Below are positions 62,801-64,000 of a DNA stretch of 64,000 nt, piece by piece. How positions within the stretch are numbered: the stretch's first letter is position 1; each line of letters opens with the position of its first letter. Where the stretch lies: positions 24,644 to 88,643 of the forward strand of contig JAFWPH010000052.1 in assembly GCA_017509605.1 (NCBI GenBank), in the 5' to 3' direction. Under the pieces are notes generated by a model. The model did no database searches, was not told where the DNA came from, and saw only the letters and a list, made by a program, of their open reading frames with translations. The stretch is from Bacteroidaceae bacterium. Lineage in GTDB: Bacteria > Bacteroidota > Bacteroidia > Bacteroidales > Bacteroidaceae. The position numbers were made by a program, and so were the translations under genes.

Positions 62801-63372
62801 TTCGCGCTATTCAGTGATGATTGCACGCTCTCTATTGTGGTCTGCAGAGCGTATGGTAGGCGATGCACAGCCCACGCGCCGTTCTTGAATCCGAACAGGA
62901 TGGCGAAACCAGCATAGTCTTGCGATGATAGTTCCACTTTCGTCCAGCCCGTCACGTTGCTTGGTCTTGTGTCACCGTTTGGAGTCCACGATGTCGGAGG
63001 TAGATAGACCCTGCCTGCCACATTGTCATACCAAGAAGATGCGCCAGGATTGGTGGCGAAGAAGCACGTACCTTCCACAGCTTTGGATAGATAGCTGTTG
63101 TCGGGACCAACGAAGCCAGCTATCCTGTAGCCTGACGAAGCAAGCGTCTCCAACGAGTCGATGTCTGCCTCTGCCGTGGCCAATCTACCCCCTTGGGATG
63201 CCAATGCCGTGGTGTGTCCTCCGACAGTGTCCTGCAAGGTCGCTATCGCTTCCTCGACAGCCGTTGTCCTGTCAGGCATCGAGGTCACGCCGTCGCCGCC
63301 CAGCACAGCAGCCACAGCCGCGTCAATCTGAGAGCCTGTATGGCTGCTCTCATAGCCCAATGTTGTTGACAT
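59866..63372 (-). CDS. Phage tail fibre/receptor-binding protein with SGNH-like C-terminus
   Basis: An 1168-residue fibre. The ATG at 63372 has AGGA three bases upstream and follows the previous stop by five bases; the frame is open ten codons further (63402). Residues 1-235 are an N-terminal tail-attachment stem of heptad and Ala/Gly character (ATLQDTVGGHTTALASQGG). A variable beta-rich middle follows. The last 250 residues (from about 900) resemble an SGNH/GDSL hydrolase: LAHSWG with a possible Ser nucleophile and THPGNWGFYRLA for the catalytic His. Polysaccharide deacetylation at the host surface is an inference. The DNA turns AT-rich at about 62690. Confidence 0.78.
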   Translation of the reverse strand: MSTTLGYESSHTGSQIDAAVAAVLGGDGVTSMPDRTTAVEEAIATLQDTVGGHTTALASQGGRLATAEADIDSLETLASSGYRIAGFVGPDNSYLSKAVEGTCFFATNPGASSWYDNVAGRVYLPPTSWTPNGDTRPSNVTGWTKVELSSQDYAGFAILFGFKNGAWAVHRLPYALQTTIESVQSSLNSANSNIAATNARLGYYTCSTGGSTAAKAVTATGYTLPTNGGHMKIKMTNANTVANATLNINSTGAKALYYCGERASATNTWEANEIIEVFYDGSNYQSAPFAGGGSGGGVTVLEWSTNAKNTRNTIPNAQREKGMLITYQNPNVANDGGWVIEQLVGDPVANNLFGDDLRWLQIPYNTSININTTNGICRIFSINTVNGVYDNLTNTISWGASDSLDRSEGFLCSVGQFDKDIVKRMLKLYNMGIKPSIKIMIETSNLNAGGSFYSYNKLGALQNNYGFNNKTEFDKTIYYKDNFDIDENTSYFTFRMGVNTKVDASLASSLRLISADIYYNNPVWNNYLKYGEEYDPIQRELRLDTANPNSSKYIKVIDDRTVQIAIPAGTTLFARDILIPLQSFPIPLDRKEGIGGGMFFTIEYEGDSPEPLTFWEVSVAPSSTIFTIGTKQTSPVVQNTIFYAGSFNQNNINNYKNNYNYSNLAIRCGCTSQTTLSNDIICKLRFKVTGWNFEDIVMDELESLRQQVYDLRKAIGIYNSDASKPFLSIVGKSSNVKLDDSYSCSIPSGTAMSGEYVDLLVDVSKARNLGIENPTFYIRLATDKTEASAIPITSTVRTESNAFQIQTAQTVYDEIYNSYVDINFNLLKQTSGVHRVIVRVSFTSSSTDGMTMSVVNSYINGVGIRDDIKTEIDYLKDYNRPLYVKSANGTKYRIAVDNSGNLITAPAVPTKMMFLAHSWGCIFANKGWHGNWGLCASAEHLDLLGQTKSMFQTVSPEFTTFFKNFAAFGPNCDNISYWEQNYDCEDLDFDSICIASFAAQPSSYTNFANKLYDCITNYVCKGKSAIPVFILDTGFGGDDQLTQLRTAAGLFGTQLVEGAREWASDRNMTGWPWKMPPDPETGIYPLKRMALPEGADPNLYMLNGPLTHPGNWGFYRLAKKLVNEMYRYYGLTNPDPTILTFDQYRMQLDIAPYFDNKYNPETKTYDET

Positions 63373-63376
63373 ATTC

Positions 63377-64000
63377 CTATGATTTTGATAGTTGTTTCTC
63401 AATTTGTTTCAGCCGTGAGTACGCCTCCGTCTCGCCCACCGTGTACCTCGGCGTGTCATACGGCTTGTCAAGTTTGAACTCGTAGCCGATGATGCGTGAG
63501 GTCTTGCAACCGTTTTTCAGTGCGTCATGCTCTACCGTCACCCTCGTACCCTCAATGGGCAAGAGGAAACAGTAGTGCCCGTTCACCACCTGAAACAGCC
63601 GCCCGTCCGTCAGCAGGTGGTCACCTTCGGACGTGATGAAAGGGATGGGCATGACGTGCCACACCCGCATCCGCTTTCTCTCCGAATCGTTGAAAGGCAG
63701 GGTACTTAGGCTGCCAGCCTGCGGCAACTCCTCCTGCGATCGAAAGTCGATGTATCCGTCCTCTGTGTGGAACATCCACTCGCTCATCATCTCGCAGGTG
63801 AACACGAACTGCCCCTCGTCCATGGCGCGTAGGTATTCGAGTGCCCTGGCCAGCAGCGCCTCCTCCGCCTCCTCCACCAGTCCGAGCGCCGACATCGCCC
63901 GCACGTCCCATCCCTCCAGCACGAAGGCGTCGCCCACGCTCGGGCAGAGTGTCTCGTTGGGCAGCATGCAACCGTAGTTGTCGTTGCGTCTCAGGGTATA
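63377..64000 (-). CDS. Phage tail protein, 5' part beyond the window
   Basis: The frame is open past the right edge. The readable part (about 207 residues) begins YTLRRNDNYGCMLPNETLCPSVGD split over the first 24 residues and contains a Glu/Ala-rich helix (LVEEAEEALLARALEYL) and a Gly/Thr-rich sheet. It overlaps nothing but ends five bases before the fibre ATG. A tail hub or tail-associated structural protein is likely from its place next to the fibre; the family was not recognised. Confidence 0.6.
   Translation of the reverse strand, partial: YTLRRNDNYGCMLPNETLCPSVGDAFVLEGWDVRAMSALGLVEEAEEALLARALEYLRAMDEGQFVFTCEMMSEWMFHTEDGYIDFRSQEELPQAGSLSTLPFNDSERKRMRVWHVMPIPFITSEGDHLLTDGRLFQVVNGHYCFLLPIEGTRVTVEHDALKNGCKTSRIIGYEFKLDKPYDTPRYTVGETEAYSRLKQIEKQLSKS

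Larger units (their letters stand above)
55447..64000 (-). mobile_element. Prophage tail module, right part outside the window
   Basis: Four minus-strand genes (partial tail gene, fibre, tape measure, small tail protein) with a shared terminator. Base composition swings strongly: the tape measure is GC-rich, most of the fibre gene is AT-rich, and the surrounding host genes lie between. tRNA-Ser at 54385 could be the integration site, with the O-acetyltransferase as cargo, but neither an integrase nor attachment-site duplication is visible in the window. Confidence 0.75.

Noticed and set aside
59866..63372. Diversity-generating retroelement at the fibre
   Set aside because: No reverse transcriptase or template repeat was seen in the window; the last part resembles an SGNH domain and not a C-type lectin.
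1..64000. CRISPR arrays, transposases, rRNA genes
   Set aside because: No direct-repeat array with spacers, insertion-sequence gene or rRNA sequence was recognised in the window; the 9-bp tracts are too short and lack spacers.

Overview
The window comes from a Bacteroidales chromosome, most likely Prevotellaceae. The evidence is Bacteroidetes-type promoters (TTTG, 19-21 bp, TAnnTTTG), a type IX secretion plug protein with secreted proteins carrying C-terminal sorting domains, a eukaryote-like glycogen branching enzyme, and many host-glycan or plant-glycan hydrolases. From about 55.5 kb to the right edge the genes are prophage tail genes of different base composition.

Layout. 0-13.2 kb, all plus strand: 3' part of fabD, a cytoplasmic GH13 amylase, the T9SS plug, a golvesin-domain exported protein, a secreted MORN-repeat protein, an inositol-monophosphatase-like enzyme, a YhcH-family protein, glgB, a membrane protein and a DUF1573 protein. 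13.2-25.8 kb, minus strand: a secreted degradative group (DUF6055/DUF4859 protein, GH127 arabinofuranosidase, GH43 multidomain enzyme, five-repeat DUF4859-like protein, double-headed esterase). It has no SusC/SusD pair, so it is not a complete PUL. 25.9-31.2 kb: S37-type peptidase, AraC regulator, then metY-cysK (sulfur assimilation) divergent from an Lrp/AsnC regulator. 31.4-37.1 kb: a three-gene RND efflux operon behind a leader that holds a small ORF and two mutually exclusive hairpins. 37.2-43.3 kb: aguA-ridA, rplU-rpmA, glyA, two tandem mtgA paralogues and an OmpA-type lipoprotein. 43.4-45.8 kb: hisG-hisD preceded by what reads as a complete histidine attenuator. Its leader peptide has five consecutive His codons, followed by an antiterminator and a terminator. 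46-53.7 kb: small exported protein, acyltransferase, large MscS channel, N-acetylglucosamine-kinase-like protein, MltG, Sel1-repeat protein and a lipoprotein. 54.0-54.5 kb: a strong promoter, a candidate structured RNA with a rod-like fold, and tRNA-Ser(CGA). 54.6-64 kb: a sugar O-acetyltransferase, then a minus-strand prophage tail module (partial tail gene, mosaic tail fibre with an SGNH-like C-terminus, tape measure, small tail protein, terminator).

The main discoveries are regulatory. They are the his attenuator, the translation-coupled leader of the RND operon, a 6S-like RNA candidate beside tRNA-Ser, and several intergenic tracts that share an exact 9-bp period but have different unit sequences (ACTAGT- or CTATAG-based, or degenerate). 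All calls were made by eye from sequence and translation; no database search was run.
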